Origin: Bacilli bacterium
GTDB lineage: Bacteria; Bacillota_I; Bacilli_A; Izemoplasmatales; Hujiaoplasmataceae
Length of the DNA stretch: 7,476 nucleotides
Direction of reading: 5' to 3'
Assembly (NCBI GenBank): GCA_018400565.1
Contig: JAGYMP010000111.1
Coordinates: 1-7,476 of the forward strand
This document shows, in pieces, positions 7,432 to 7,476 of this stretch (positions are counted from its first letter, which is position 1; every line of letters starts with the position of its first letter). The position numbers were made by a program, and so were the translations under genes. The notes beneath the pieces are model-generated. The model was given only the letters and a program-made list of their open reading frames with translations, did not search any database and was not told the origin of the DNA.

Positions 7432-7476
7432 TTATCCTTTCAACCCTCCTGCAACCGTATTTTCCATAATGGTTTT
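7432..7476 (-). CDS. C-terminal end of a probable MalG-type sugar ABC transporter permease
   Basis: Only the last 14 codons and a TAA stop (7434-7432) are in the window. They read KTIMENTVAGGLKG. The ending (I)-x-x-x-x-(T)-x-A-G-x-(L/V)-K-G is very like the invariant tail of MalG/LacG/UgpE-type inner-membrane permeases, which often close with GLTAGAVKG. The stop is 3 nt from the next start, so the gene belongs to the same operon. The call depends on a short tail, but the frame is open to the edge and the context of glycan-degrading genes agrees. If correct, a sugar importer lies just upstream and supplies the cytoplasmic enzymes encoded here. Confidence 0.65.
   Translation of the reverse strand, partial: KTIMENTVAGGLKG
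7435..7440 (-). promoter_or_regulatory. Ribosome binding site of the lipoprotein gene
   Basis: The minus strand reads AAAGGA, 6 nt before the first ATG (7428) and 9 nt before the second (7425). It overlaps the last two codons of the permease-like gene, supporting co-translation. Confidence 0.65.

Noticed and set aside
7444..7450. AGGAGGG as the ribosome binding site of the lipoprotein gene.
   Set aside because: It is 15 nt from the first ATG, too far; AAAGGA at 7435-7440 is better placed, and the G-rich run encodes the Gly-Gly of the permease tail.

Overview
The window is a densely packed carbohydrate-utilisation locus with every gene on the minus strand, so transcription reads from high to low coordinates. 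GC content looks moderate (mid-40s percent, by eye). Genes use ATG starts with AAGGAG- or GAGGAG-type ribosome binding sites, two genes end in TGA, and tryptophan is written TGG, so the standard bacterial code applies. A lipoprotein signal and a surface protein held by a C-terminal transmembrane helix instead of an LPXTG motif suggest a low-GC Gram-positive or an Acholeplasma/Izemoplasma/Haloplasma-like relative that keeps the standard code. This taxonomic guess is weak.

Layout in transcription order: (1) 7476-7432, the last 14 codons of a gene whose end looks like a MalG-type sugar ABC transporter permease. (2) 7428-6043, a secreted lipoprotein with a glycoside-hydrolase-like barrel. (3) 6050-4899, a paralogue of gene 2 with no signal peptide. 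(4) 4902-3646, an exported protein with a LamG-like domain, an Ig-like domain, an acidic linker and a C-terminal membrane anchor. (5) A 13-bp perfect inverted repeat at 3605-3633 with a consensus -10 box at its edge. (6) 3559-1673, a signal-less DUF4838-type glycosidase-like protein. (7) 1689 to the window edge, the first 563 residues of a GH78-family alpha-L-rhamnosidase; this gene has no stop inside the window.

Genes 1-2, 2-3, 3-4 and 6-7 are separated by 3 nt or overlap by 4-17 nt, so translation is probably coupled. The only real gap, 86 nt, carries the inverted repeat and may divide the locus into two transcription units.

Working model (inference): surface proteins 2 and 4 bind and trim a glycan outside the cell, the ABC transporter imports oligosaccharides, and the cytoplasmic enzymes 3, 6 and 7 finish the job, with at least one step removing terminal alpha-L-rhamnose. 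The most unusual element is the tandem pair 2/3: the same unassigned hydrolase-like fold, once outside and once inside the cell, with an apparent active site that does not match the usual clan GH-A glutamate pair. No RNA genes, mobile elements or CRISPR arrays were seen, and there is no gene-free stretch longer than 86 nt.
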